64,000 nt of DNA from Homarus americanus (lineage: Eukaryota > Arthropoda > Malacostraca > Decapoda > Nephropidae). A program made the translations under genes and the position numbers. Under the pieces are notes generated by a model. That model made no database searches and was not told the DNA's origin. It was given only the letters and a program-made list of their open reading frames with translations. The stretch is taken from positions 657,501 to 721,500 of the forward strand of contig NW_024735381.1 in assembly GCF_018991925.1 (NCBI RefSeq), given 5' to 3'. The first letter of the stretch is position 1. Each line of letters begins with the position of its first letter. This document shows positions 25,669 to 37,795 of the stretch, in pieces.

Positions 25669-26136
25669 CACGAGAGAGATTCTGTCACTTTGTAATCCAG
25701 GGATGCGTTATTACGGTCACACAATGCGTTACGTTAAACAGGAGCCTTCGCCATGCACTGACGGTCTGGGATAACAACTCTTAATACACCAAGGTGGCAC
25801 TACAACAACCCAACCCGCGACCATCTATGTCCGCCAGAGTGATCCACCTTAGATTAAAATTTAGATGATATAAATTCACATTTAACAAGTCACAATCAAG
25901 TGAGTCCATAACGTAATACAGTATAAGATGTTAATAAACTTGTAATTGTAAAATCAATCTAGTCATTGTCTACTAAAATAACCATTGTGCAACCTCATAC
26001 TAAATCCTAGGTTAGCTTAGTTATGTTGTGACTTCTCCATCCCTCATGTCTGGCTGTGCCTTGAGCCCCAGCATGCCTTCCATCCTTTCCCCACCTTAAC
26101 CAGAAAAAAAAAAAAACACACACCAAGGTCAGGACG

Positions 26137-26184
26137 ATAACAGGCGTTAAGAACACCGAATTCGGTGTTCTTAACGCCTGTTAT
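26137..26184. repeat. 48-bp perfect palindrome
   Basis: Arms of 24 bases with no spacer; left arm ATAACAGGCGTTAAGAACAC then CGAA, centre GAATTC at 26158-26163. Perfect self-complementarity. Confidence 0.95.
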
Positions 26185-26989
26185 GTTAGTGCGCATCGAC
26201 ACACGAAAGACTTTCACTAAGTGGTGTAACGAGGAGATGAGGCGTGTTGAGAAGGAAGAGAGGAGGGTGGAGGAGGGATGAAGTAGTGAGGAGGGTGAGA
26301 GAAGGGAAGGAGTGTTGAGGAGGGGAAGGATGAGGAGTGGGGTGGAACTTGCTGAAGGTGACCCAACTCGATTGGTTTCACATGTCCACTCTTTCAGTCA
26401 CCAACACCTTTTCCTCCTGACTAAATACCCCTCCTCCTAGAGCCAGGTCTAGCACTTGACTTATTAGGGACCTGCCACGCCTTACCAAAACAGATGTATT
26501 GTGTCGAGAATCTCTCCTGCGCCCCCCTCCCCACACTTCTGTCACTGTGTAACTTGCCGACATATTCCATGGCCCTTCAGACATTTACTACCTTTAACTC
26601 CGCAAGCTTCCCTGTTGCGCGCGATAAACGCTTTTGCACTTCACCTTCCACGGGATGCAAGGGGGTGCTCAATAAACTAGCCCCCTCGTGGTGCAAACGA
26701 ATCTTTCCTCTCAACCTGCCACACCGATCAGTGGTTCCCAGTGTAATTATTATTAATAGCATTTCAATTACTATTATTACTATTACGTTACAGCTAAACA
26801 TCTAAAAGCTGTGAAACTAACGATGTGCACTAAGCTTGTCTCAGCTAATATACGCAGTGACGAGTCGTAATATCAGCTTATTGTCTCACAGCGGCCGGTT
26901 ATGTAATGTTTGGACAACGGATGACTCGAAAACGAACATAAAAATTCATTACTGCTTTTAACTTAAACATTGACTGGTACTGTCACACG

Positions 26990-28995
26990 CAACACTCATA
27001 TTACTACTGTCACACGCAACACTCATATGACTACTGTCACACGCAACACTCATATTACTACTGTCACACACAACACTTACATTACTACTGTCACACACAC
27101 AACACTCACACATTGCTACTGTCACACACACAACACTCAAACATTACTACTGTCACACACACACAACACTCACATTACTACTGTCACACACACAACACTC
27201 ACACATTACTAATACACACACACAACATCAAACATTACTACTGTCACACACACACAACACTCAAACATTACTACTGTCACACACACACACAACACTCCAA
27301 ACATTACTACTGTCACACACACACAACACTCTACATTATTACTGTCACACACACACACAACACTCAAACATTACTACTGTCACACACACACAACACTCAA
27401 ACATTACTACTGTCACACACACACAACACTCAAACATTACTACTGTCAACACACACACAACTCTAAACATTACTACTGTCACACACACACAACACTCATT
27501 ACTACTGTCACACACACACAACACTCAAACATTACTACTGTCACACACACAACACTCAAACATTACTACTCTCACACACACACAACACCAACATTACTAC
27601 TGTCACACACACAACACTAAACATTACTACTGTCACACACACACAACACTCAAACATTACTACTGTCACACACACACAAACACTCACATTACTACTGTCA
27701 CACACACACACAACACTAAACATTACTACTGTCACACACACACAACACTCAAAATTACTACTGTCACACACACACAACACTCAAACATTACTACTCACAC
27801 ACACACAACACTCACATTACTACTGTCACACACAAACACTAAACATTACTACTGTCACACACACACAACACCAAACATTACTACTGTCACACACACACAA
27901 CACTCACATTACTACTGTCACACACAACAACACTCAAACAACACACACACACACACACAACACTCAAACATTACTACTGTCACACACACAACACTCAAAC
28001 ATTACTACTGTCACACACACAACACTCACATTACTACTGTCACACACACACACAACACTCAAAATTACTACTGTCACACACACAACACTCAAACATTACT
28101 ACTGTCCCACACAACACTCAAACATTACTACTGTCACACACACAACACTCAAACATTACTACTACACACAACAACACTCAAACATTACTATCAACACACA
28201 AAAAACACTAAACATTACTACTGTCACACACACAAAACACTAAACATTACTACTGTCACAACACACAACACTCAAACATTACTACTGTCACACACACACA
28301 AACACTCAAACATTACTACTGTCACACACACAATAACACTCCAAACAGCACACTCAACACAACACTCAAACATTACTACTGTCACACACACAACACTCAA
28401 ACATTACTACTGTCACACACACACACAACACTCAAACATTACACTGTCACACACACAAAACACTCAACACACACACACACACACAACACTCAAACATTAC
28501 TACTGTCACACACACAACACTCAAACACACACTGTCACACACACACACAACACTCAAACATTACTACTGTCACACACACAAACACTCAAACATTACTACT
28601 GTCACACACAACACTACATTACTACTGTCACACACACACAACACTCAAACATTACTACTGTCACACACACAACAACACTCAAACATTACTACTGTCACAC
28701 ACAACACTCAAACATTACTACTGTCACACACACAACACTCAAACATTACTACTGTCACACACACACAACACTAAACATTACTACTGTCACACACACAAAA
28801 CACTCAAACATTACTACTGTCACACACACAAAACACTCCAAACATTACTACTGTCACACACACACAACACTCAAAACATTACTGTCACACACAAAACACT
28901 CAAACATTACTACTGTCACACACACACAACACTAATCATTACTACTGTCACACACACAAACACTCCAAACACACTACTGTCACACAACAGCACTC
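26990..28995. repeat. Satellite array, CA-tract plus AACACTCAAACATTACTACTGT unit
   Basis: Roughly 60 copies of a unit of about 31-35 bases: a CA run of variable length followed by ACACTCAAACATTACTACTG. Length changes are mostly in the CA part, with some units losing part of the core. Open frames here are repeat products. Confidence 0.95.
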
Positions 28996-29040
28996 GAGAC
29001 AATTACTGGTATTTTATATAATTGACCACAAAACGTGATC

Positions 29041-30325
29041 TTCCCACCTCACAACAACACACCCCCACACCTCCCAACACACCTTTCACACCTCCCAACA
29101 CAGCCTCTACACCTCACAACACACCTCTACACTCCAACACACCCTACACCTCACAACACACCCTACACTCACAACACACCTCACACCTCACAACACACCC
29201 CACACCTCACAACACACCCTCTACACCTCACAACACACCTTACACCTCACAACACACCTTCTACACCTCACAACACACCCTATCACCTCACACACCCTCT
29301 ACACCTCCCAACACACCTCTACACCTCCAACACACCCCTACACCTCACAACACACCCTCTACACCTCACAACACACCTCACACCCCCACACACCCCACAC
29401 CCCACACACCCCACACCCCTCACAACACACCTCACACCTCACACACACCCTCTACACCTCACACACCCCACACCTCACAACACACCCCTCACAACCTCAC
29501 AACACACCCTCACACCTCCAAACACACACCCCACACCCTCACAACACACCCTCTACACCCCACAACACACCCTCACACCACAACACACCCTCTACACCTC
29601 ACAACACACCCTCTACACCTCACAACACACCCCACACTCACAACACACCCCCCTACACCCTCACAGCACACCCCACACCTCACAACACACCCCCACACCT
29701 ACAACACACCCTCTACACCTCACAGCACACCCCACACCTCACAACACACCCCACACAGACAGACACACCACACACCTCACAACACACCTTCACACCTCAC
29801 AACACACCCTCTAGACAGACAGACACACCCCACACCTCACAACACACACCCCCACACCACAACACACCCCACACCTCACAACACACCCTCTAGACAGACA
29901 GACACACCACACCTCACAACACACCCTCTACACCCTCACAACACACCCTCTAGACAGACAGACAGACACACCACACCACACACCCCCACACCTCACAACA
30001 CACCTCTAGACAGACAGACAGACACACCACACCCCACAACACACCCCTACACCTCACAACACACCCCTCTACACCTCACAAACACACTCTCCACCTCACA
30101 ACACACCCTCTAGACAGACAGACACACCACACCACAACACACCCCTCACACCCTCACAACACACCCTCTACACCTCACAACACACCCTCTAGACAGACAG
30201 ACACACCCTCTACACCTCACAACACACCCTCTACACCTCACAACAACACACCCCTACACCTCACAACACACCCCCACACCACAACACACCCTCTACACCC
30301 TCACAACACACCCACACCTCACAAC
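29041..30325. repeat. Satellite array, CTCACAACACACC-type unit of about 20 bases
   Basis: Roughly 60 copies of units like CCTCTACACCTCACAACACA. From 29755 on some units carry a TAGACAGACAGACA insert, giving a longer higher-order repeat. The plus strand is almost free of G. The 363-codon open frame over it is not a gene. Confidence 0.95.
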
Positions 30326-30459
30326 ACACACAGCTAATCACACATTCCAAGCAGAAAACGTGAAACTCTGCCTTACCTTGTACCATTTAACACATGAGTG
30401 ACAATAACAACGTCCCTTCTCCTCTACCTACGTATTACCTCAAGAAACACGATGATCCC

Positions 30460-30463
<4 letters not shown>

Positions 30464-30517
<54 letters not shown>
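30464..30517. repeat. (CA)27
   Basis: Uninterrupted run. Confidence 0.95.
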
Positions 30518-30519
<2 letters not shown>

Positions 30520-31695
30520 GCTCCCGAAAATTCCTGAGTATTTTTTCTTCATCCTAATTCGCGATTTGGGAGCGGATGTAAATACAAAGATGGATTATAA
30601 AAGTTTCCTGTGATTTTTTTTAACCTAATTGATGATGTGATAACGTATCTAAATGACTCACTCTGATATGCGACAACACAAGAAGCAATTCTTAATATAT
30701 TTTCACCTATAAATAAGAGTTGTGTTTGTGTCACTTTCTCTGTGATATACTTTCATCATCTCTTCCTCCCCCCGCCATCAGTTTGTTCTCTTGTATCGGT
30801 CAGTCACACCAAGGGGGAAAGTCTCTCTAACACACACAACTACGCACAAACACAATAAACTACATAAAAGTGTAGATATTTTTTAATAATAAAGTAGATA
30901 TTTAATGGAAAAAAATACATCTCTGTAAATAATTAATATGAGAACGAAAAAATAAATAAATCACTGTGAAGTCATAAGAAAAAAACACTAAACTGAAATT
31001 AAATTACTATACAGGAAACTTAACTACAGCTTAACGAGTTCATTCATAAGCTGATGAAGGAAATATTAAGGTCACATTACTCGTGTTTTATCCATCTGTT
31101 CATTATCAAATTTAAGTTAATATTTAAACACTTTATATAATTCTTACGATCAATTTCACTGAGTAAAATTAAAAAGGTTTATAAGTGTAGTAATACCATT
31201 ACCAATAACAACAATACAGTAATAACAATAATAATAAAAATCAATAATAATAATAATAATAATAATAGTCTTTTTTTTTCGTTTTCAATATACAAAATCA
31301 GCCTGAAATGAGACCATCCCACACACGTGACAACAAGGGGTCTCCCAGGTTTGCCTCAATCAATGGTATCCTGATATTTATAAGAAATAGTGAAAGTGTG
31401 TCAATCCTGAATCTAGGCAGTGGGCGGACGGGTGCTTGGTAGCAAGGGGGGAGGGAGGAAAGGAGGGAATAAGGAGAGGGTAGAGTGCAGAGGATATTGG
31501 GAAGGATGTTGAAGGGTGGATGGAAGGAAAAAGAGGCGTGTGGGGTGAGAAGAAGGAAGAAGAGAGTATGGGAGAAAGTCGTGTTGGGAAGGAGGAGGGT
31601 GTGGGGGTCAGGAGGTGCGATTCTCGGTGGGATGGGGGTGTTGGGGAGGAAGGTTGAGGTGAGACGGACGGCAGGTGCCTTAAGTGTTGATCTGC

Positions 31696-31714
31696 TTAGG
31701 TTAGGTTAGGTTAG
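31696..31714. repeat. Interstitial telomere-type repeat (TTAGG)3-4
   Basis: TTAGGTTAGGTTAGGTTAG, opposite orientation to the one at 96-115. Confidence 0.8.
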
Positions 31715-32956
31715 AGTTATATTGTCTCTTATCTGAAAAGTTGCGCCTGACGAACCAACGCTTAACTGCCCTATTTGTCTCATCTAAGCGTGGCGAAATA
31801 GTTTGACCAGAACTGAACACTATGACGTAGTCGCAACTTACACACTAAAATGGGCGGTGGATGAGGGTTAAGGTCATGTGGGGAGACCCTGGATCGAGAG
31901 TTAATGCCAAGATAATAGATCTCAAAGGACGTCGCTGGTCATCTAGAACATCCAAACAATACCCTCCCACAACACGGTAGAGTCGCTTTCACTTTCTGTA
32001 TAGCGGAAGGGAGGGAGGGAGCGAGGAGGGAGGGAAGGAGGGCGGGAAGGAGAAAGGAGGGAAGGAGGACGGAGCTCGAAGCATTACCGGTTTGCACGTC
32101 CACATATTTCCTCGTAACCTGAGATGTAAGAACATGTCTAACTGTGGATCACACAAGTTTGTAACGTAATGGAGGATTCTCATAGATTCGTAAATTATTT
32201 TTCCCTTTTACTGGATATCAGCGTAATGACATAAACTCGGGGCTCAACATAGCGTCAAAATTGCTCCCAGAAATATTTTATCCTACGAATCTATGAGGAT
32301 CTTAAGACACAAGCGTTGTATGTCTCTACCACCCCCTCCTCCCTCTTTCCACGTGCTGATGAATGAGGGAGGGAGTGTGAGAGGCAGGATGGGAAGAGAA
32401 AGAACTAGAGAGGGGCGAGGAGGGTGGAGTCTTGACAGCCAATCATCAAAGCAAGCCATGCACAGGGGCGCCTCTCACTTACACACACAACCCACGTCAT
32501 GACTTTCACAAACACATACAGTACATATGTTTTTTCCTTTTACATACACACACACACACGCCTGTTGTCATCCAACTGTGATGAGCGTCACCTCATCCAT
32601 CTCCCAGTTCACCCGTCTAGCCTAACCTGATCTTTACAATAATTTCACCGCGCGCTGGTCGGCCTTGCAACAGCTCAAGGCACAACAACTTTAGGTCAAC
32701 AATGGGCTAAAGGTCATGGTCACAGGTCATCCATGAAGGTCTGGTAAAACGCCATAAAGGAAGAAAAACTTGAGGTGAGGGAGGCGAGGTAGGAGGCGAG
32801 AGTGGGGGCAGGGTGAGGCGAGGTGAGGGCGAGGTGAGGGAGATGGGGTGAGGGATGTTGATCGCCCACATTGAAATTTCGCCGAGTGCCATTCATAGTG
32901 AAGTTCCATTGTTCTTGTTTTCTCTCATTCTCATACATAATTGTAATGCTCGGAGT

Positions 32957-33042
32957 GTGTATGTGTGTATGTGTGTGTATGTATGTGTGTGTATGTATGT
33001 GTGCATGTGTGTGTGTATGTGTGTGTATGTGTGTGTGTGTTT
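32957..33042. repeat. Imperfect (GT)n/(GTAT)n
   Basis: GTGTGTATGTATGTGT-type mixed repeat. Confidence 0.9.
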
Positions 33043-34100
33043 TACTTTCACCAGACGGTCGAGTTGCATCGTCGCCATCTTACCTGGTCATGCGGAAATA
33101 CAGATAGAATGGACAATGGACATGCCCACTAGGTGATGTAAAAATAACATACACTTACTCAGTCACAGAAATTATTACAAAAATTACAGAACGTTATTAT
33201 CCTGTGTACTAATGACAACACTGATAAAGGGGCTTATTATATTACTTTAAATATTGTACACTCCTGTAACCTAAATAATCTGTGCATTAGTACATTTGGT
33301 AAGTACTGTACATGACTAACTTAAGACAGGTAATCAAATATCCCGTCTACACTGTCAGAACCACCCGCATGTCTCTTCCCTGTGTAGGGTCACCAAGATT
33401 CGACAGGTGAAGTAACAAAATCACACCTGTTACACGCTTAACCTCCCGTCGTACAAGACTCAGGGGAACACGAGGATAAATAATGTTAATAATTTTCTGA
33501 GTGAAAGATTCGGGAGAAAAAATAATCACCTAAGAGTTCGTCGCCAAAAACGTATCTCACATTAATTTTAACCAACCTACTGTAATGCTACCTAGGGGTG
33601 TGTGTGTGTGAAGTGTAATCGTGAAGGTGGTTACTCTTATGGTGAAATGCCGGGAGGAGGGAGGTTACAGAAATTTGGGATATCTGAAGAAAAAAATAAT
33701 CCTCGTGAGTGAAGGTCATCCATCTGTCAGGTCAGGATGTCATGACTGGGAGGAAGGAAGGGCGTGACTCACGGGGTTGACAAAACTCTTCCTAACCCCA
33801 CATAAATCACACGCTGTCGACACACTGTGGTGTGTGGTTTTATTTGAAGTAATAATGAGATGAATAGACTTGCAAAATCGCATTCCTCTGCACATCACTG
33901 CCCGATCAATACAAGCTTGGCAGGATGGCTGGCTTTGACAGTCCGGACCCCAAGGATATGCACGGTTGAAAAATCCTCCATCCTAAGCCCAACACTCTCC
34001 AATCAAGAGATGTAGTAATGGAAAATCATAGATAGGAGGTAATAACACGTAATAACAAAGGCGACAAATGATAAAGTAATAAATGGTAACACGGTCTAAC

Positions 34101-34160
34101 CTTAGTTTCGTGGTGGAGAACGTGTAACTGTGCGGCTCAGGCGGACCAGCCGTATTTATA
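34101..34160 (-). promoter_or_regulatory. TATA plus initiator core promoter with short non-coding first exon
   Basis: On the minus strand TATAAATA occupies 34160-34153 and an arthropod-type initiator CACAGTTA puts the likely start near 34129, 31 bases after the first T, the expected spacing. The transcript would run to a donor CTAAG|GTTAGA at 34100, giving a 29-base first exon with no ATG. The next coding exon seen on this strand is the secreted-protein start at 25219, so it may be that gene's promoter, across an intron of about 8.9 kb. That link is inference. TATA-driven short leader exons are common in arthropod cuticle genes. Confidence 0.5.
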
Positions 34161-34417
34161 CAGAGAACCAGCTGCTGAGTTGTCAGATGTCATCAAACTA
34201 ATATTTTCACATTTTCCTGAATTTATTTATTTTTAATGATCAGGTGGCATGGTCTTTATGTCATCTAAGTAATAAGTAAGGGAAGGTCTACGTAACGTAA
34301 GGTACAGTATGTGTGCATCAGGAGTAAAGAAAATATCATTTGACCTCTGCCAAAACACTCGCAATATTGCATCCGCTTCATTCTAAGAACACGTCACTGT
34401 ATGAAATTTGGAGCGTA

Positions 34418-34420
<3 letters not shown>

Positions 34421-34469
<49 letters not shown>
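34421..34469. repeat. (CA)n
   Basis: 49-base run, about 260 bases upstream of the minus-strand TATA box. Confidence 0.95.
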
Positions 34470-34473
<4 letters not shown>

Positions 34474-34569
34474 TTGCTCATCTTATAAAAGTGAAGTACG
34501 GTAATGTGATTGGTTATGTAGTTGTGTGATAAGTCATCAGGGATTCAGAAAATTCGTCGACCCCTGAAC

Positions 34570-34760
34570 GAATAGGCACCAGTCCTAAAAGGTCTCTGTT
34601 TTGCTAGGTCCTAGTTATAAAAGGCTCCTGTTCTACTAGACCCCATTCCTAAGAGTCCTTTGTTCCAATTAGGCCCCTGTTCTCCTAGGCCCTAGCCTAA
34701 AGGCCCTGTTCTACTAGGTCCCATTCTTAAAAGACACCTGTTCTATTAGCTCCTCCCCCA
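34570..34760 (+). repeat. Diverged tandem repeat with core CTGTTCTACTAGGTCC
   Basis: Five or six units of about 33-40 bases with recurring CTGTTCTACTAG and CCTAAAAGGC. Non-coding. Confidence 0.6.
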
Positions 34761-34799
34761 AGACGAACATTCTCCCTCTCCACCCTACGTGACTTACTG

Positions 34800-35235
34800 T
34801 ACAGAAAGGACCCGGTCAGGCGCAGGCGTTAGGTGGTGGAAGGATACTACTACTGACCGAGACTGTACATTTCCTCCCCACCGTGGTAATTCTTCACCCC
34901 CCCCGCACACCAAACATGAGATGTATCAAGCGAAACGTGTATATGGGGCAAGTAACAAGATCATTAGATTACAAGATGTTGTAACCGCTAGACTTAGGTT
35001 AGGATATAAGTACCTCTGGCAGTATTGCCCTCAAACAGATGTGAACAAAACTAAATGTTAAGTGTGTGGCCAAACATATGGCCACACACTCGAACATATG
35101 TCCTCGACTGTGTGAAGATAGAACCTTTTAGGGACAGGTCCAAGCACGGTGTGTGAAATGACACAGTACTTTATCTATTAATGCCAAGATAGCCGACATA
35201 TTAAGATGGTATCCACTTTTTTGCACTCAGTAGCT
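34800..35235 (+). mobile_element. LINE ORF2 C-terminal remnant with Cys/His knuckle
   Basis: Plus strand reads VTARLRLGYKYLWQYC, NKTKC, a stop, VCGQTYGHTLEH, then one base out of frame YVLDCVKIEPFRDRSK, and later AKIADILRWYPLF. This order (RLRLGY-x-x-W-Q, C-x2-C-x6-H-x-x-x-H-Y-V-L-x-C, F-R-D) is the tail of a LINE ORF2 family frequent in decapods. The stop TAA after TKC replaces the expected Lys codon. A second scrap, KVCGQTYCLTL, lies at 35309-35340. Confidence 0.6.
35061..35090. repeat. Hairpin, 12-base arms and 6-base loop
   Basis: AGTGTGTGGCCA, loop AACATA, TGGCCACACACT. It falls in the Cys-knuckle part of the LINE C-terminal remnant. Confidence 0.85.
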
Positions 35236-35344
35236 ATATCAGTTCCCACGTATAGAACCAAACACGCAATATTGCTTGAATACCTTTCACGAAAATGTGA
35301 ATAACAAAGTGTGCGGCCAGACATACTGCCTCACACTCCTCTAT

Positions 35345-36599
35345 TCAAACAAAGAATTTATTTTAAATATTCGAAAATTCAATGCCATATCTGACCACTG
35401 GGTTAGTTACACAGACCCTTAGTGAATTCAACTCTGTAATCTATTTGCGCTACCGCTCACAGGATGAGTATGGGGTGCACAATAAACTAGCAGCTGTAAG
35501 CGGCCAAATTAAATTCAAACGAAAACAACAACGACAACAAAAATAACAGCAACAACAACACGCACAGACACAACACTAGACACACATACTATCAAGGTTA
35601 TGAAGTTGACAATGTATGATTATTTCTCAGTGAAGCGGAACGGTGTTGATTGATAACTCGGGTTCACAAGTGTCGGTGGTAGCGGGATGAACTTTAACTG
35701 ACCTGTGGAGACGATTGCAGACGGAGACCAGCATGAGAGGAGCAAACAGTACCTACGACCAGCTGACCAGGTGTCACAATCTCCACGCCCACCAAGACGC
35801 TGACCGACCTTACGTGTCCTTTACCCTCCTAGCCTCACTTAAAAAAACAAACAAACAAACAAACAGGCCACGCCTAAACCAAAGCTATCAACAATCTCCA
35901 TATATCCATCTGGTATCTTGTGTGGTTTAATATCTTAGACAGACTACTGACAAACCATAGAAACTCAATCACATTAAACTTAATTCATGAAAGGTGTTCA
36001 AAGACAAGCTGTTAGGCCTTACTTAGTTTACCTATGTATTTAACCAAACTATTAACTACTGTATGACAGTTTGTGACAGTAGTTTACCTTGTGGTTGTCA
36101 GTAGTAGCAATATTATTAGTTTTCCTAATATTATTTTAGTTACTGTAAATGCAGTATTACTGCTATTTTTCTTAATATTATAAGTAATTCTACTTTTATA
36201 AGCTATTATTATTATTATTATTGATTCTCATTATTATGACCATTATCAGCATCAATATCATTATAATCAATGTCATTATTATTATTATCATCAGCATCAT
36301 CCATGTTATTACTATCAACATTATCATCGTCATCGTCATTGTTATGGACAGTCACCTTGATGAAGTTGTATCCATACGGAAAACAATCGAGCATAATTTT
36401 AGCAATGCAGTCACAGCTAAAACAGGATATGGGGTATGAATTATTTATACTTGTACGTGTTGACTATTCTCTTTCTTTCTCTCGTTCACAATTAAAATCG
36501 GTGTATGCATCCGGATCCTATTGTTATTAGTAGTGTGGTGCTCTTTCTCTCTTTTGGTGGTATCAAGGCCATCACACGGAAAAGATCAGTCCTTAACAA
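35345..36599. other. Non-coding block
   Basis: AT-rich with ATT/ATC trinucleotide stretches near 36200-36350. Nothing recognisable. Confidence 0.6.
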
Positions 36600-36870
36600 A
36601 CTCTGATATAGAGTACACAGACAAACAAGGGAAGGTCCAGTGTAGGTAGAAGGTAATAGGCACACACCAAACAGGGAGGTACTACCGCTTGGGAAGATGT
36701 TGGAAGCATAATGTGTTGTCTAATGGTAGACCCTGCTGCCATATGGCATCACGAAAATTGTTACCAAGTCCCAGGTTGCTGATCTGACTTTCTACCTCAT
36801 TTACACACAATTGCAGGGTCTCAATTGTTTCTCTTACAATATTGACAACACAACAAACATATATTGTTTC
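36600..36870 (-). repeat. Dispersed repeat, copy 2 (inverted)
   Basis: Reverse complement matches 7430-7690 over its length, with small indels and substitutions. It abuts the left side of the hAT remnant, so it may have inserted at or replaced that terminus. Confidence 0.7.
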
Positions 36871-36879
36871 TCACTTTTT

Positions 36880-37795
36880 GATCTTTTTCAAATATGCACT
36901 AAAACAGAAATATGCATTTATATACACTTAAAAATGCCACTTATAAAGCCAAGAATCGGGTTATACGGAAACAAATAGTTAATATAAACTAATGTTAATG
37001 TTTATTATACGTAATGTATTTAACATATATATGTGAAAATTGCTAAAATATATATGAACATGTATTTACAATATAGACTGACATATTTTCAGACATTACA
37101 GATTGTGGTTGCATTCTTACGTAACGTTGATTCGTCAGGCACCTTTTTCCAGTATATGTTCAGGAACGACTTTAGGCACTGTTATTCAGTTTATGCAATG
37201 GAATATCCTGAAACAAATGCCTGCACAAATCTGCGTTGAACTGGGAACGATCAGACCCTGACTTACTGGAACATGCAAAAGTAGTTGTTGCTCCTTTTGT
37301 GCACTATTGGACTTAACAACTTCGAGTCGGATGTGCTTGCTTGTTTTAAGTGTGTTGGACTTGAAATTCTTGCTCCTGTCACTGGTGCTCACAATATTTA
37401 CAAAACAGTAACACTTCCATCAGTAGTAAATGCATCAAATTCCTTTACATATGATCTCAGCACTTCATTTTGGTTTCTTTGTACTTTCGGCAAACAGCAG
37501 AAAGAGTAGCTCACACAGCAGCACTGCTCTGACCACTAACTCACTAGTCAATGAGTCATGACCAGGTGTGGAAACGACAGATTAAAGCGACGTGACCTCA
37601 CCTCACTTCACCTAACCACACCTCACCTCACCTCCCAGTACCACGTGTGCTCATTCAGTGGCAACAAAGAGATACTGCCAGATGAATATTTTACCAAAAT
37701 ATGCATTTATATGCAGTTATCTAGGTAATATGCACTTATCATAGAAATCACGCAAAATATGCATTTGCATATGAAATATGCAAATGCATAACTAT
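36880..37795 (-). mobile_element. Decayed hAT-superfamily element, CGGBP1-like coding remnant
   Basis: On the minus strand, in three shifting frames, the order is KEFDAFTTDGSV, LKTSKHIRLEVVKSN, SAQKEQQLLL, FNADLC, IPLHKLNNSA and DESTLRK. This is the BED/zinc-finger N-terminal layout of the arthropod hAT proteins from which vertebrate CGGBP1 derives (H...H, F-N-x-D-L-C, IPL-K-x-N, PDESTLRKNY). The right end is hAT-like: reading inward from 37795, AGGGCTGGATAGTTATGCAT. Subterminal ATGCATTT/AAATGCAT repeats occur at both ends. Left terminus not resolved; it meets the dispersed repeat that ends near 36870. Confidence 0.6.
37759..37789. repeat. Inverted repeat at hAT end with two ATGCAAAT boxes
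   Basis: ATGCATTTGCATAT, GAA, ATATGCAAATGCAT. Exact 14-base arms. Lies just inside the right end of the hAT remnant. Confidence 0.85.

Larger units (their letters stand above)
25230..34100 (-). other. Upstream region or first intron of the secreted-protein gene
   Basis: If the 34.1-kb promoter serves the 25.2-kb gene, this is its first intron, containing both satellite arrays and the 48-bp palindrome. No other exon seen on either strand. Confidence 0.4.

Noticed and set aside
26990..28995. CRISPR-like regular repeat with spacers
   Set aside because: No unique spacers, eukaryotic context; it is a satellite with variable CA length.
29022..30113. 363-codon open frame rich in His, Thr and Pro
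   Set aside because: It is a readout of the CTCACAACACACC satellite, with no start context, signal or unique sequence.
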